DNA of 64,000 nucleotides from Mesorhizobium sp. Its GTDB lineage: Bacteria; Pseudomonadota; Alphaproteobacteria; Rhizobiales; Rhizobiaceae. Shown piece by piece: positions 16,539-25,939 of this stretch; the first letter of the stretch is position 1, and each line of letters opens with the position of its first letter. The notes beneath the pieces are model-generated. The model was not told the DNA's origin. It was given only the letters and a program-made list of their open reading frames with translations, and did not search any database. Both the position numbers and the translations under genes were made by a program. The stretch lies in contig NZ_JANJTZ010000056.1 of NCBI RefSeq assembly GCF_024710845.1, forward strand, positions 186,001 through 250,000, read 5' to 3'.

Positions 16539-18140
16539 TCAGGCCGCGCGGCGCGCCTTCAGGATGGCCTCGGCTCCCTTTTCGCCGATCACCATGCTGA
16601 TGGCGTTGATGTTGCCGCTGGGGATCTGCGGGATGATCGAAGAATCGACGACCCGCAGGCCTTCGACGCCATGAACTCTCAGATCTGGATCGACGACCGC
16701 GTTCGGGTCGATGCCCATCTTGCAGGTGCCGCAGGGATGGAACACGCCCGACGCCGACCGCCGGACGTGATCGACGAGATCCTCGCCGTCGCCCATGTCG
16801 GGGCCGGGCTTGTACTCACCGAGGAAATGTGGTGCGAAGGCCTTGGTTCGGAAGATCCGCCGGCCGTAGCGCACGCCTTCGACCAGCGTCTCGACATCGT
16901 AGGGATCACCCATCATGTTCGGATGGATCGCCGGCGCATCCTTGGGATCGGCCGAGCGGATCTCGAGATGGCCGCGGCTGCGGGTGCGGTTGACGTTGGG
17001 CTGCAGCGTCACCGCGGGCCGGTCCAGCATCTGCACGCCGTCGGGCGTAAAATCATAGCCGTAGGCGCCGAAATGGAACTGGATGTCCGGCTCCTCCAGG
17101 TCTGGCCGCGTCTTCACGAAGGCGATGGCCGGCGCGATGTAGGTCGCCTGGCCCGTGCGGAAGAGGGCGAATTGCGCGACATGGCGGAGGACCGACAGCC
17201 GGCCGACATCCATATTGGCTGTGCGCATGTTGACCAGGCCGACGATATGGGTGCAGGCGTGCTCCTGCAGGTTGCGGCCGACGCCCGCGCTCTCGTGGAC
17301 GAGTTCTATGCCGTGGCGCTGAAGCAGCGCGCCTGGACCGATGCCGGACAGCATCAACAGCTTCGGCGAGTTGATCGCGCTGGCGCTGACGATGACCTCG
17401 CCCTGCGCATCTGCGGTCTCGACCCGGCCCTCGCGCTCGTATTCCACGCCGGTCGCGCGCTTGCCCTCCATGACGATGCGCCGCACCACCGCGCCGGTCA
17501 CGACCTTCAGGTTCGGACGACTGGCCGCAGGCTTGAGATAGCCGCTCGCCGCGCTCATGCGCCAGCCGCCCGACTGGTTGACGTGGGCGATCGAGGCGCC
17601 GGTCTGCTCCTCGCCATTGTAGTTGGGATTGGTCGGCGTGCCGAGCTCGGCCATCGCCGCGAGAAAGACCTCCGCCAGTGGATGAGGCCCGCGTGTCGGG
17701 GAGATCGATATTGCGCCGTCCTTGCCGTATATATCGGACGTGCCCGCGGCATTGCCCTCGATCCGACGGAACACGGGCATCAGGTCGTCATAGCTCCAGC
17801 CGGTATTGCCGAGCTGGCGCCAGTGGTCGTAGTCGCCGCGGTTTCCGCGCACCCAGACTGTGCCGTTGATGGCGCTCGACCCTCCAAGGACGCGGCCGCG
17901 CGGCCAGTGGTCGGTCCGGTTTTCGCGGCTCGGATCCGGCTCGGTAACGAAATCCCAGTCCGAACGCGGGTCTCCGAGGCAGCTGAAAGGACCGAGGGCC
18001 GGCACCTTGTAGCGCATCGCGTCGTCTCGGCCACCGGCTTCGAGGAGCAGGACCCTCACCGACGGGTCTGCGCTCAACCTGTTGGCCACGATACAGCCGG
18101 CCGATCCCGCGCCAACGATGATATGGTCCCAAATATCCAT
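16539..18140 (-). CDS. GMC-family FAD oxidoreductase, second copy
   Basis: 533-residue paralogue of the preceding gene, pointing toward it. It has the FAD-binding IIVGAGSAGCIVANRLS segment, GGSSAINGTVWVRGNRGDYDHW, and the histidine region FHPCGTCKMG near the C-terminus. It has its own promoter, whose operator resembles that of the 9459 operon, so both GMC enzymes are probably induced together. They may act on successive alcohol groups or on stereoisomers of the same substrate. It lies just outside the left end of the proposed guaA island. Confidence 0.92.
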   Translation of the reverse strand: MDIWDHIIVGAGSAGCIVANRLSADPSVRVLLLEAGGRDDAMRYKVPALGPFSCLGDPRSDWDFVTEPDPSRENRTDHWPRGRVLGGSSAINGTVWVRGNRGDYDHWRQLGNTGWSYDDLMPVFRRIEGNAAGTSDIYGKDGAISISPTRGPHPLAEVFLAAMAELGTPTNPNYNGEEQTGASIAHVNQSGGWRMSAASGYLKPAASRPNLKVVTGAVVRRIVMEGKRATGVEYEREGRVETADAQGEVIVSASAINSPKLLMLSGIGPGALLQRHGIELVHESAGVGRNLQEHACTHIVGLVNMRTANMDVGRLSVLRHVAQFALFRTGQATYIAPAIAFVKTRPDLEEPDIQFHFGAYGYDFTPDGVQMLDRPAVTLQPNVNRTRSRGHLEIRSADPKDAPAIHPNMMGDPYDVETLVEGVRYGRRIFRTKAFAPHFLGEYKPGPDMGDGEDLVDHVRRSASGVFHPCGTCKMGIDPNAVVDPDLRVHGVEGLRVVDSSIIPQIPSGNINAISMVIGEKGAEAILKARRAA

Positions 18141-18159
18141 GACGGCACGCTCCTACTAC

Positions 18160-18196
18160 TGTATGACAATCATACATTCTTGAGAAGCGATGTCGA
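18160..18196 (-). promoter_or_regulatory. Promoter and operator of the minus-strand GMC gene
   Basis: Read on the minus strand, TCGACA (18191-18196) and a perfect extended TATGAT (18169-18174) are separated by 16 bases. The operator is a perfect inverted repeat, TGTATGA-CAA-TCATACA (18160-18176), which covers the -10. It shares TTGTCATACA with the site at 9419, so a common repressor, possibly of the GntR/FadR subfamily, is likely. Confidence 0.68.
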
Positions 18197-18631
18197 GACA
18201 CTGGCGCACCCTGTTCGATATCCCAAAGCAGCCGTCTGACGCTGACCTTATGGACGCCGGCAAGGCAGCGGGCTGCGACGCTTATTATGTGCGGGGCGAT
18301 CCATAGGCTTCTGAAAGGCTCCCGGCTTCGACCGTCGCACAGTTTCGGAGACCGTCGCGTTTGGGAGAGGAAAGAGGCCAGATAGCAGTGCGATCATGCC
18401 GCGCCACCGACCGCTTCGATCGCGGTCGGAGTCCTCAATACTTGAAAAAATTCAGTCAAACGCATCGCTTGGATCGACGGTTTCCAGATCTGTGACCAGC
18501 ATGATGACTGACGATGCCGTCAGAGGTTGCGTGACAAAGGGTCCACGCCCACCGGCAGAACTCGATTGACGAGGCACGAAATACTACTTCCTTCAGTCTC
18601 TTATGGAGAACTCTGCCGTAACTTCGGATGG

Positions 18632-18656
18632 GCCAAAATCATTTCCACTTTATTGT
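18632..18656. repeat. Left att-like direct repeat of the guaA island
   Basis: This 25-base sequence starts GCCAAAATCATT and matches the guaA 3' end at 45412-45436 at 22 of 25 positions. The mismatches are one base after CATT and two bases in the CACT-ATTGT part. Similarity stops outside the 25 bases. It is the expected product of site-specific insertion at guaA. Confidence 0.7.
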
Positions 18657-18815
18657 TAAGTGACATATAACCCATTGAAATCTCTGTCAAATATTTCTCT
18701 GCGTCGCGCAAACTCCGACTTCAAGACCGTCAGAAGGCTACGCTTTTGATTTTAAAGAAACGCGCTAAGAAATATTTCGAGGTTTCACCAACTATCGGGC
18801 GCAGATCGTCGTGCA

Positions 18816-18970
18816 TCACCACTCCGGGAAGGAGCGGAACATGGCGATGAGTTCGGGCACGTTGACGAAGGTGGTTAAGTGTGTCACCGGCTTGTCCTTG
18901 CCGTTCGGCTGCAGTTCGAGCTCGGTGGTGATGTCGCCGAAGATCGAGGTCCAGGCGTCGAACTCGTGGT
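18816..18970 (-). pseudogene. Remnant of a large SNF2-like helicase (methylase-helicase type)
   Basis: The end of a minus-strand ORF reads FDAWTSIFGDITTELEL and then FVNVPELIAMFRSF. This pattern (FDAW...FG...ELE...FVNVPEL..MFRS) is typical of an internal segment of very large helicases found on plasmids and mobile elements, often joined to an N6-adenine methylase. Only about 50 residues remain, with a stop codon right after them and unrelated sequence before. It is inside the left end of the island and probably marks an old mobile element. Confidence 0.55.
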
Positions 18971-19580
18971 CTCGCGGCGAACTACGCCAACATAGCCGCC
19001 GCTCAAGCGCCTCTTGCGCGCCCTTGGAAACTGACCGGCAGCGCGCGAGCGGCGGCAACGGGGCTGGGTATCACAAGCTTTCTCGTCAGCGTGACTCGCG
19101 GCACTCAATGCGCCGCTGTGGTGGGCGAAGCCGAAGCTAGCCCCCGCCAGCATGTCATCCGAGTGGCACCATCTACATTTTTCCGCCTCGCGATCGACAA
19201 AGTGGCCGGATTCTCGACGTGTCGTTCGAAGGGCTTCCAGGCCTCGCCGACGGCGTGCTTGTGCCATGCCCAGTGAGCGGGCCTATGCGAGGGGCTTCTT
19301 GGAGCGGGAAGCAATAACAACCGGCGTTCGCACGGCACCCGTTGTCGGACCAAGCATCATCGTGCTCGACCGCATCGACGGCCGCTCTCGTCGGCAAAAG
19401 TCGCCAAATCCCTCGATCGGATCAAATCACTGTCGGGCTTCGGGTATCGGTGCTCATTTTCCACCAACGAACGCGAGGCGCTCGCCAGATTGGATCACAG
19501 CCATATCACAGACAGCACACAGGTCACCGTCTGTGACAAGGCAATTGCACGGCCTGCCGCGCATCCGACCTTCCCGTAGA
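18971..19580. other. Degenerate region at the left island end, no intact gene
   Basis: About 600 bases with short overlapping ORFs on both strands and none convincing. Two plus-strand stretches look once-coding: VVGPSIIVLDRIDG near 19340-19380 and, in another frame, AKVAKSLDRIKSLSGFGYRC at about 19394-19453. Their family was not recognised, and the frame change suggests decay. A perfect 8-bp inverted repeat is at 19506-19536. Confidence 0.4.
19506..19536. repeat. Perfect inverted repeat near left island end
   Basis: TCACAGAC and GTCTGTGA form an 8-bp stem around 15 bases. A similar structure (8-bp arms, 14-base loop, different sequence) is at 45226-45255 near the other island end. It lies 45 bases beyond the stop codon of the BKACE gene, so it could help end the 11-kb operon, although no T-tract follows. 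Confidence 0.45.
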
Positions 19581-20519
19581 TCAGAACCCGACCATGTCGC
19601 CGCCTTTCAGCCCCAGCAGTTGCCGTGCCTCCGCGGGGGTTGCGATCTCGTGCCCGAGTTCGGTGAGGATGGTTCTGATTTTGCGCACCTGTTCGGCATT
19701 TGACGAGGCGAGCCTGCCGCGGCCGATATGGAGCGAGTCCTCGAGACCCACGCGCACCGATCCGCCGAGCATCGCCGCCTGCGTGGCGAAAGGCATCTGG
19801 AAGCGCCCGGCCGCCAGTACCGACCAGCGGTAGTCGGAGCCGAACAGCTTGTCTGCCTTCTGCTTCATGAAGGTCAGGTTCTCCATATCCGGCCCAATTC
19901 CACCGAGGATGCCGAAGATCATCTGGACGAAGAAGGGTGGCTTCACGAGGCCGCGGTCGACGAAATGGGCGAGGTTGTAGAGATGCCCCACGTCGTAGCA
20001 CTCGTGCTCGAAGCGTGTGCCGTGCTCCTGGCCGAGCATTTTCAGGATGCGCTCGATGTCGCGGAACGTGTTGCGGAAGATGAAGTCGTCGGTACCGCGC
20101 AGGTAGGGCTCCTCCCATTCGTGCTTCCACGAGGCATAGCGGTCGGCCAGCGGATAGATGCCGAAGTTCATCGACCCCATATTCAGCGAGCACATTTCCG
20201 GCTTCGCCAGTAGCGGCGCGGCGAGACGCTGCTCGACCGTCATGTTGAGCCCGCCGCCGGTGGTGACATTGATGACCGCGTCGGTGGCCTGCTTGATGCG
20301 CGGCAGGAACTGCATGAAGACGGTCGGGTCGGGTGTCGGCCGGCCATCCTTCGGGTCGCGTGCGTGAAGGTGCAGGATCGCCGCCCCCGCTTCCGCTGCC
20401 TCGATCGACTGGCGGGCGATCTCGTCAGGCGTGATCGGCAGCGCATCAGACATGGTCGGCGTATGAATGCCGCCGGTGACGGCGCAGGTGATGATGACTT
20501 TCTTGGACAGGTCGGCCAT
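19581..20519 (-). CDS. BKACE-family beta-keto acid cleavage enzyme (DUF849)
   Basis: 312 residues of the BKACE family (formerly DUF849), zinc enzymes that split a beta-keto acid using acetyl-CoA to give acetoacetate and a new CoA ester. The N-terminal KKVIITCAVTGGIHTPTMS and the metal-binding HLHARDPKDGRPT segment (about residues 48-60) are clear, as is the late EDSLHIGRGRLASSNAEQV segment. The ATG at 20519 has a GAGAGAG ribosome site; an ATG at 20537 overlapping the livM stop codon is the alternative. It is the last gene of the island's 13-gene operon. The family is known from lysine and carnitine degradation; here the substrate is open. Confidence 0.88.
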   Translation of the reverse strand: MADLSKKVIITCAVTGGIHTPTMSDALPITPDEIARQSIEAAEAGAAILHLHARDPKDGRPTPDPTVFMQFLPRIKQATDAVINVTTGGGLNMTVEQRLAAPLLAKPEMCSLNMGSMNFGIYPLADRYASWKHEWEEPYLRGTDDFIFRNTFRDIERILKMLGQEHGTRFEHECYDVGHLYNLAHFVDRGLVKPPFFVQMIFGILGGIGPDMENLTFMKQKADKLFGSDYRWSVLAAGRFQMPFATQAAMLGGSVRVGLEDSLHIGRGRLASSNAEQVRKIRTILTELGHEIATPAEARQLLGLKGGDMVGF

Positions 20520-20533
20520 TTCTCTCTCGATTT

Positions 20534-21544
20534 TCATTCGGGGAAGACGACACGCCGGCGCACGGGCACCAAGGTGATGCCGGTACGCTGGACGAAATAG
20601 CCCCACAGGCCCTTCGGCGCCCGCAGCATGACGAGGATGGCCACGGCGCCCAACACGATCAGATAGGTCGTGCCGAGATCGGCGAGCGTTTCGCGCAGCA
20701 GGAAAAACAGGATGGTACCTATGATCGGACCTTCGATGGTGCCGATGCCGCCGATGACCGCGATGAAAATGACGTAGGCGGTCCAGTCGTTGACGCTGAA
20801 CGCGGCGTCCGGCGAAATGCGCAGCTTCTGGAGAAAAATGAACGCGCCGGTCATCGACGTGAAGCCCGCCACGGCGGTGTAGACGACGAGCTTGGTGCGC
20901 CAGATGTCGATGCCGAGGCTTTCGGATGCAACCTCGCTGTCGCGCAGCGCGGTCAGTGCCAGACCCATGCGCGAGCGGAGCAGTAGGACGACGAAGGCGA
21001 TCGATGCGACAGCGATGGTCAGCGCAGTCCAGTAGATCGCCGCCTCGCGCAATCCGCGGTCAGAGGCGATGTTGACGACGATTGCCGCAGGTAGGCTGGT
21101 GCCCGAGCCGCCGCCGAGCGAAGAAACCTGCGCGAAGGACAAACGGAAGACCTCCGCCAGAACCCAGGTGCCAATGGCGAAGTAGGCGCCCTGCAACCGA
21201 AAAAGCAGCGGCGCGATGGGCAGGGCAATGATGGCGCCGGCGACGCCGGCAATCGCGATGGCCGCAAGGGGGTGGATGCCGAGAAACATGGCAAGCGCGA
21301 ACAGCATGTAGCCGCCGAAGCCGACATAGGCTTGCTGCCCGACCGAGACGAGGCCGGCATAGCCGGCCATCAGGTTCCACAGAGTCGCCAGCGCGACGAA
21401 GGAATAGACCTCGCCTAGCAGCCGCACATTGGCGCGACCAGCCCACCACGGCGCGGCAATGAGGCCGGCCAGCAGCAGGAGCGCGACGATCGCGGTGACG
21501 CGGCTCAGTCGCGTCGAGCGCTGGATCGCGAAGGATACGGCCAT
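20534..21544 (-). CDS. Branched-chain-type ABC permease, LivM (island)
   Basis: 336-residue inner-membrane permease with about eight to ten helices. It has YSFVALATLWNLMAGYAGLVS and VGQQAYVGFGGY near the N-terminus, and AVIGGIGTIEGPIIGTI near the C-terminus, as in LivM. The start at 21544 shares one base with the livH stop codon (TGATG); the longer ORF to 22417 is a frame artefact. It belongs to the second complete Liv system of the window and is more distant from the 13101 copy than a recent duplicate would be. Confidence 0.9.
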   Translation of the reverse strand: MAVSFAIQRSTRLSRVTAIVALLLLAGLIAAPWWAGRANVRLLGEVYSFVALATLWNLMAGYAGLVSVGQQAYVGFGGYMLFALAMFLGIHPLAAIAIAGVAGAIIALPIAPLLFRLQGAYFAIGTWVLAEVFRLSFAQVSSLGGGSGTSLPAAIVVNIASDRGLREAAIYWTALTIAVASIAFVVLLLRSRMGLALTALRDSEVASESLGIDIWRTKLVVYTAVAGFTSMTGAFIFLQKLRISPDAAFSVNDWTAYVIFIAVIGGIGTIEGPIIGTILFFLLRETLADLGTTYLIVLGAVAILVMLRAPKGLWGYFVQRTGITLVPVRRRVVFPE

Positions 21545-22406
21545 CAGTCCATCCTCGGAAACAGGCCGCGCGGCCGGACGGCCAGGACCAGGAAAAAGAC
21601 GAGATGGCCGGCGAGGATCTGCCAACCGGGAGAAATCTGAGCGCCGATGGCCTGCGCCACGCCGAGTGCGATCCCGCCGGCCAGTGTGCCCCACAGATTG
21701 CCCAGCCCCCCGATAATGACCGCTTCGAAGCCGAAGATCAGACGTGCAGGTCCGGCAGACGGGTCGAAATTGGTGCGTATGGCAAGGAAGATGCCGGCGA
21801 TGGCGACGATTGCCGCCGAGAGCGCCATAGCCATGCCGAAGACGTGGTTGCGGTCGAGCTTCATCAACTGCGCGATCTCTGGATCGTCCGACGTGGCCCG
21901 GAAAGCGCGTCCCAGAGAGGTGCGATAGAAGATGAGTTCCAGCCCGAAGATGATCAGGACCGAGGCCGCGAACATGACAAGCGGCAGCACGCCCAGCGCC
22001 AGGCCGGGTGCGACCTGAATGCTGGCTGTCTCGATGCTGCCCGCCGCCAGCCGGTGGCTGTCCGCGGTGAAGGCAACGAGCAGGCCGTTCTGCAGGATGA
22101 CCGAAATGCCGAAGGTGACCAGCAGCGGCGACAGCAGGTCCTTGCCGATGGTGGGATTGAGAAGCAGCCGTTGCATTGCATAGCCGAGCGCGGCCATCAG
22201 CGGCACGACGATGACTGCCGAGGCGAGCGGATGCAGACCCGTTGCCTGAACGACGACGAGCGCGACGTAGGCCGCGGCGACGATCATGTCGCCGTGCGCG
22301 ATGTTGACCAGCCGCATGACGCCGAAGATCAGCGACAGGCCCGCGGCGAACAGCGCGTACAGCCCACCGATCAGAATGCCCTGCACGATGGCGTTGACCC
22401 ACTCCA

Positions 22407-22407
<1 letters not shown>
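21544..22407 (-). CDS. Branched-chain-type ABC permease, LivH (island)
   Basis: 287-residue inner-membrane permease with the signature GILIGGLYALFAAGLSLIFG and VMRLVNIAHGDM at the N-terminus, followed by about eight helices. The late loop AVIIGGLGNLWGTLAGG is present. It is coupled to livM by a one-base overlap and to livF at its start (the ATG at 22407 shares its first base with the livF stop codon). Confidence 0.92.
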
Positions 22408-23124
<717 letters not shown>

Positions 23125-23132
<8 letters not shown>

Positions 23133-23859
23133 GCGCCGCCTCGCCGTCGATGCCCATGTAGATCTCGGCGACCTGAGGGCTGGCCATCACTGAACGTGGC
23201 TCGCCCTCGGCGATCTTTCGGCCGAAATCGATAACGGCGATGCGGTCCACCACGGCAAGCAGCGCATGCACCACATGTTCGATCCAGATGATGGAGACGC
23301 CGGACGCGCGGACGCCATTGATGGTGGCGACCAGATCGACGCATTCGGGCTCCGTCAGTCCGCCGGCGATCTCGTCGAGCAGCAACAGGCTCGGATCGCT
23401 CGCCAGAGCCCGCGCCATTTCCAGCCGCTTGCGCTCGAGCAGCGTCAGGTCGCCAGCCAGCGTGTTGGCCTTGCGCTTCAGGCCGGCTATCTCCAGCACC
23501 TCCACAGCGCGGGCCTCGCTTGCTCGCTCGGAAGCGCCGCGTCCGAATGCCGCTCCGACGAGCACGTTCTCGTAGGTTGTCATGCCCGTGAACGGGTGCG
23601 GAATCTGAAACGATCGGGCGATGCCGCGATGGCAGCGCGCCCGTGCCGACATGCCTGTGACGTCTGTGCCATCGAAGCGGATGCTGCCTGCATCGGTCTT
23701 CACCGTGCCGGCAATCAGGTTGAACAGCGTCGTCTTTCCGGCGCCATTCGGGCCGATGATCCCCAAAGCGTCGCCACGCGCGAGCGACAGCGATACCGTG
23801 TCGATCACCTGTAACTCGCCGTAGCGCTTGCTCAAACCTTCAGCGGCAAGAATCGACAA
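23125..23859 (-). CDS. ABC transporter ATP-binding protein, LivG type (island)
   Basis: 244 residues with Walker A (GPNGAGKT) near residue 37 and Walker B (LLLLDEIAGGL) near 160. Like the other LivG in this window it lacks LSGGQ and has LTLLERKRLEMARA instead, which supports a shared subfamily for both importers. It starts 59 bases after the binding-protein gene, beyond a hairpin. Confidence 0.9.
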
Positions 23860-23885
23860 TGACGAATGTCCTTTTGGCTGATTGT

Positions 23886-23910
23886 GGGGCGCAGGCCGTG
23901 CCCGTGCCCC
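23886..23910 (-). other. Hairpin between binding protein and livG (island)
   Basis: GGGGCGC and GTGCCCC form a 7-bp stem with one G-T type pair, in the 59-base gap after the binding-protein stop codon. It occupies the same place as the much stronger hairpin at 10768-10797 in the other Liv operon, and may likewise raise binding-protein mRNA. Confidence 0.45.
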
Positions 23911-23918
23911 GTCCCTTG

Positions 23919-25220
23919 TCAGGACAGCAGTTGCAGCTCACCGCCGACCGGAATCTGCGGCGCATTGGCGTTGGTCGTGACCACGAGGTCAACCTTGTCG
24001 CCTTGCTTCTGCCACTGGCCGGCAACGAGCGGGGTCTTGGTGACGTTCTTCACGGGACCCTTCGACCAGTCGACCGACCCGACGATCGTGTCGACCGACG
24101 TAGCGCGAATGGCTTCGACTAGAGCTTCTGAATCCTCGAGATCCGCCGCGCGCTTCACGACATCGGCGACGACTTCGAACAGCGCATGCTTGAAACCGAT
24201 CGGCTGTGTCCACGGCCGGCCGGTCGCCGAGGAATAGCCTTCCGCAAGCTGGCGCGCGCTCTCGCCCGTCAGGCTCGACTTGAAGGGATGGCTCGGCGTC
24301 CACCATATCTCCGAGGTCAGTCCGACACCCCGGTCGCCGAGCGAAGCGATGACCGACGGGAACAGCAACGCCTTGCCGATGGTGACGATCTTCGGTTTGA
24401 ACCCTTGCTGACCGGCCTGGCTCCAGAAATTGGCGAAATCCGGCGGGATCATGTTGCCGGTCACGACCTCGACGCCCGCTGCCTTGAAGGCGGAAATCTG
24501 GGCGGTAAAATTGTCGCTGAGCGGCTGGTAGCGTCCGGGATCGGTGAGCGAAAAGCCGGCCTGCGCCAGCGGCTTGGGGAAGCCCCGTTCGGCGTCGCCC
24601 CAGGCATTGCCGTCGGCGTCGTTGGGAAACAGCCCGCCGACCTTCTTCGCAACTCCTTCGTGTTGCCACAAGGCGAGGAAGGAGGCGATGACATCTTCCA
24701 AGCCCCAGAAGAAGTGGTAGGTCGACTGAAAACCCGTGTCCGGTACGCCGTTGCGCCCGAAGAAATAGGGCTGCCATGGGCAATCCGTGGTGATGCAAGG
24801 CGTGCCGTTCACCTCGGCCTGATCCGAAACCGGGTTGACCGTGTCCGGCGTCGATGCGGCGACGATGATGTCGACCTCGTCGTTGAGGATGAGCTCGGAT
24901 GACACTTCCGCGGCTCGGTTCGGATTGGACTGGCTGTCCTTGGAGATGATCTCGACCGCCCAGGCGCGGCCATTGTTGTCGATCCCTCCGGAATAGGCCT
25001 TCGAGATCCCGGCAAGGATGTGGTCGTCGGCCTCCGCGAAGCCCGCCAGCGGCCCGGTTCGTGGGCTGACGTGGCCGATCCTCAGCTTCGGTGTCTCGGC
25101 ATAGGCGCGGCTGTGCCGCAGGATCGCCGGTGCTGAGACGGCTGCGCCGGCGGCGGCGGTCAGAAACGATCGCCGGTTCATCAAGCTTCGTATCCTCCCA
25201 GTGCTCGTCGATGTCGCCAT
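23919..25220 (-). CDS. Branched-chain-type ABC binding protein, Tat-exported (island copy 1)
   Basis: 433-residue type I periplasmic binding protein. The N-terminus carries a clear twin-arginine signal (MNRRSFLTAAAGAAVSAPA) after a 13-residue extension, with cleavage expected after the AYA motif near residue 41. The mature protein begins with LRIGHVSPRTGPLAGF. The start at 25220 has GGGAGGAGA just upstream; the longer ORF up to 25814 reads through the preceding gene in another frame. It is similar to the binding proteins at 26613 and 9459. It directly precedes livGFHM and so is the most likely dedicated partner of that importer. Confidence 0.9.
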   Translation of the reverse strand: MATSTSTGRIRSLMNRRSFLTAAAGAAVSAPAILRHSRAYAETPKLRIGHVSPRTGPLAGFAEADDHILAGISKAYSGGIDNNGRAWAVEIISKDSQSNPNRAAEVSSELILNDEVDIIVAASTPDTVNPVSDQAEVNGTPCITTDCPWQPYFFGRNGVPDTGFQSTYHFFWGLEDVIASFLALWQHEGVAKKVGGLFPNDADGNAWGDAERGFPKPLAQAGFSLTDPGRYQPLSDNFTAQISAFKAAGVEVVTGNMIPPDFANFWSQAGQQGFKPKIVTIGKALLFPSVIASLGDRGVGLTSEIWWTPSHPFKSSLTGESARQLAEGYSSATGRPWTQPIGFKHALFEVVADVVKRAADLEDSEALVEAIRATSVDTIVGSVDWSKGPVKNVTKTPLVAGQWQKQGDKVDLVVTTNANAPQIPVGGELQLLS

Positions 25221-25273
25221 GATCTCCTCCCGAGTTTGGCGGTCGTCGCCGGCCATCGGCCGGCCTGAAAGCG

Positions 25274-25930
25274 TTAGAATGTCGCGTCGCCGGTCACCTG
25301 GCGGTAGAGCACCGGCAGGAGGTCGGCCATGTATCCCATTTCCTCGATGGCGTGCTTGTGGAGCCCGGCGCAGAACTCGTCGTTCAGTGCCTCCTTGCGA
25401 ATGTGCGCACTCTGGTCCTCCGGCAAGGGCAGGCCGCCCGGCATGCGCACGTCGCCGAACCAGAAGCGCGTGCGCATCTCGCAGCCATAGTCCGTATTGC
25501 GCACGAAGTGGCACATGTAGCCGAGGCTCACCGGGTTGTCCCGCGCCCCCGGAAAGGCGCAGACGGCGATACCGTCGACGGCGTCGTACCGAGTCGGATC
25601 GAAGAATTCGTGGGGGTCGCGGAAACTGATCCTCAGCCGGTGAACGGGACCGGAGCCCCCGAGATACTCTTCGACCAGGTGATGTGCGCCGACATAGTTG
25701 CCCCCGACGCGCCCTTCCCAGTCGCTGGAGACGTGATCGCGGGGATGCCAGAGCTTGTACTGGTCGGTTCCGCCCAGCCAGCCGAACCACCAGTGCACCA
25801 TCTTCGCCCGGCAATGCGGCATGCGCGTCAGCGCGGCGATCGTTACATGGCCGTCATCGTAACGGACGATCCCGGACTCGAACGGCAGGTAGCCGGGTTT
25901 CAGCAAATCATTGCGGTCTTCGAAGCGCAT
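25274..25930 (-). CDS. DAPG hydrolase (PhlG)-like protein 1
   Basis: 218 residues with the features of the DAPG-hydrolase family, zinc enzymes that cut a C-C bond between an aromatic ring and an acyl group (as in 2,4-diacetylphloroglucinol or phloretin). Visible are HWWFGW near residue 46, a candidate metal-binding histidine in KLWHPRDH, a candidate glutamate in HHLVEEYLGG, and the C-terminal HAIEE motif that fits the HxxxE zinc pair of PhlG. PhlG itself is longer (about 290 residues), so this is a compact form. It is a tandem paralogue of the next gene. The substrate is not known. Confidence 0.7.
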   Translation of the reverse strand: MRFEDRNDLLKPGYLPFESGIVRYDDGHVTIAALTRMPHCRAKMVHWWFGWLGGTDQYKLWHPRDHVSSDWEGRVGGNYVGAHHLVEEYLGGSGPVHRLRISFRDPHEFFDPTRYDAVDGIAVCAFPGARDNPVSLGYMCHFVRNTDYGCEMRTRFWFGDVRMPGGLPLPEDQSAHIRKEALNDEFCAGLHKHAIEEMGYMADLLPVLYRQVTGDATF

Positions 25931-25939
25931 TCCGCTCTC

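Larger units (their letters stand above)
18141..18815. other. Gene-free region with promoter and left island end
   Basis: About 675 bases without a credible gene. The first part holds the GMC promoter and operator (18160-18196). The stretch 18640-18780 is clearly more AT-rich than the rest of the window and holds two AAATATTTC elements (18689, 18769) and the left att-like repeat (18632-18656). The change in base composition at this point fits an insertion boundary. Confidence 0.6.

Noticed and set aside
16671-18239. 522-residue plus-strand ORF opposite the second GMC gene
   Set aside because: It is antisense to a GMC oxidoreductase with all family motifs and runs over that gene's promoter. 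No domain is recognisable.
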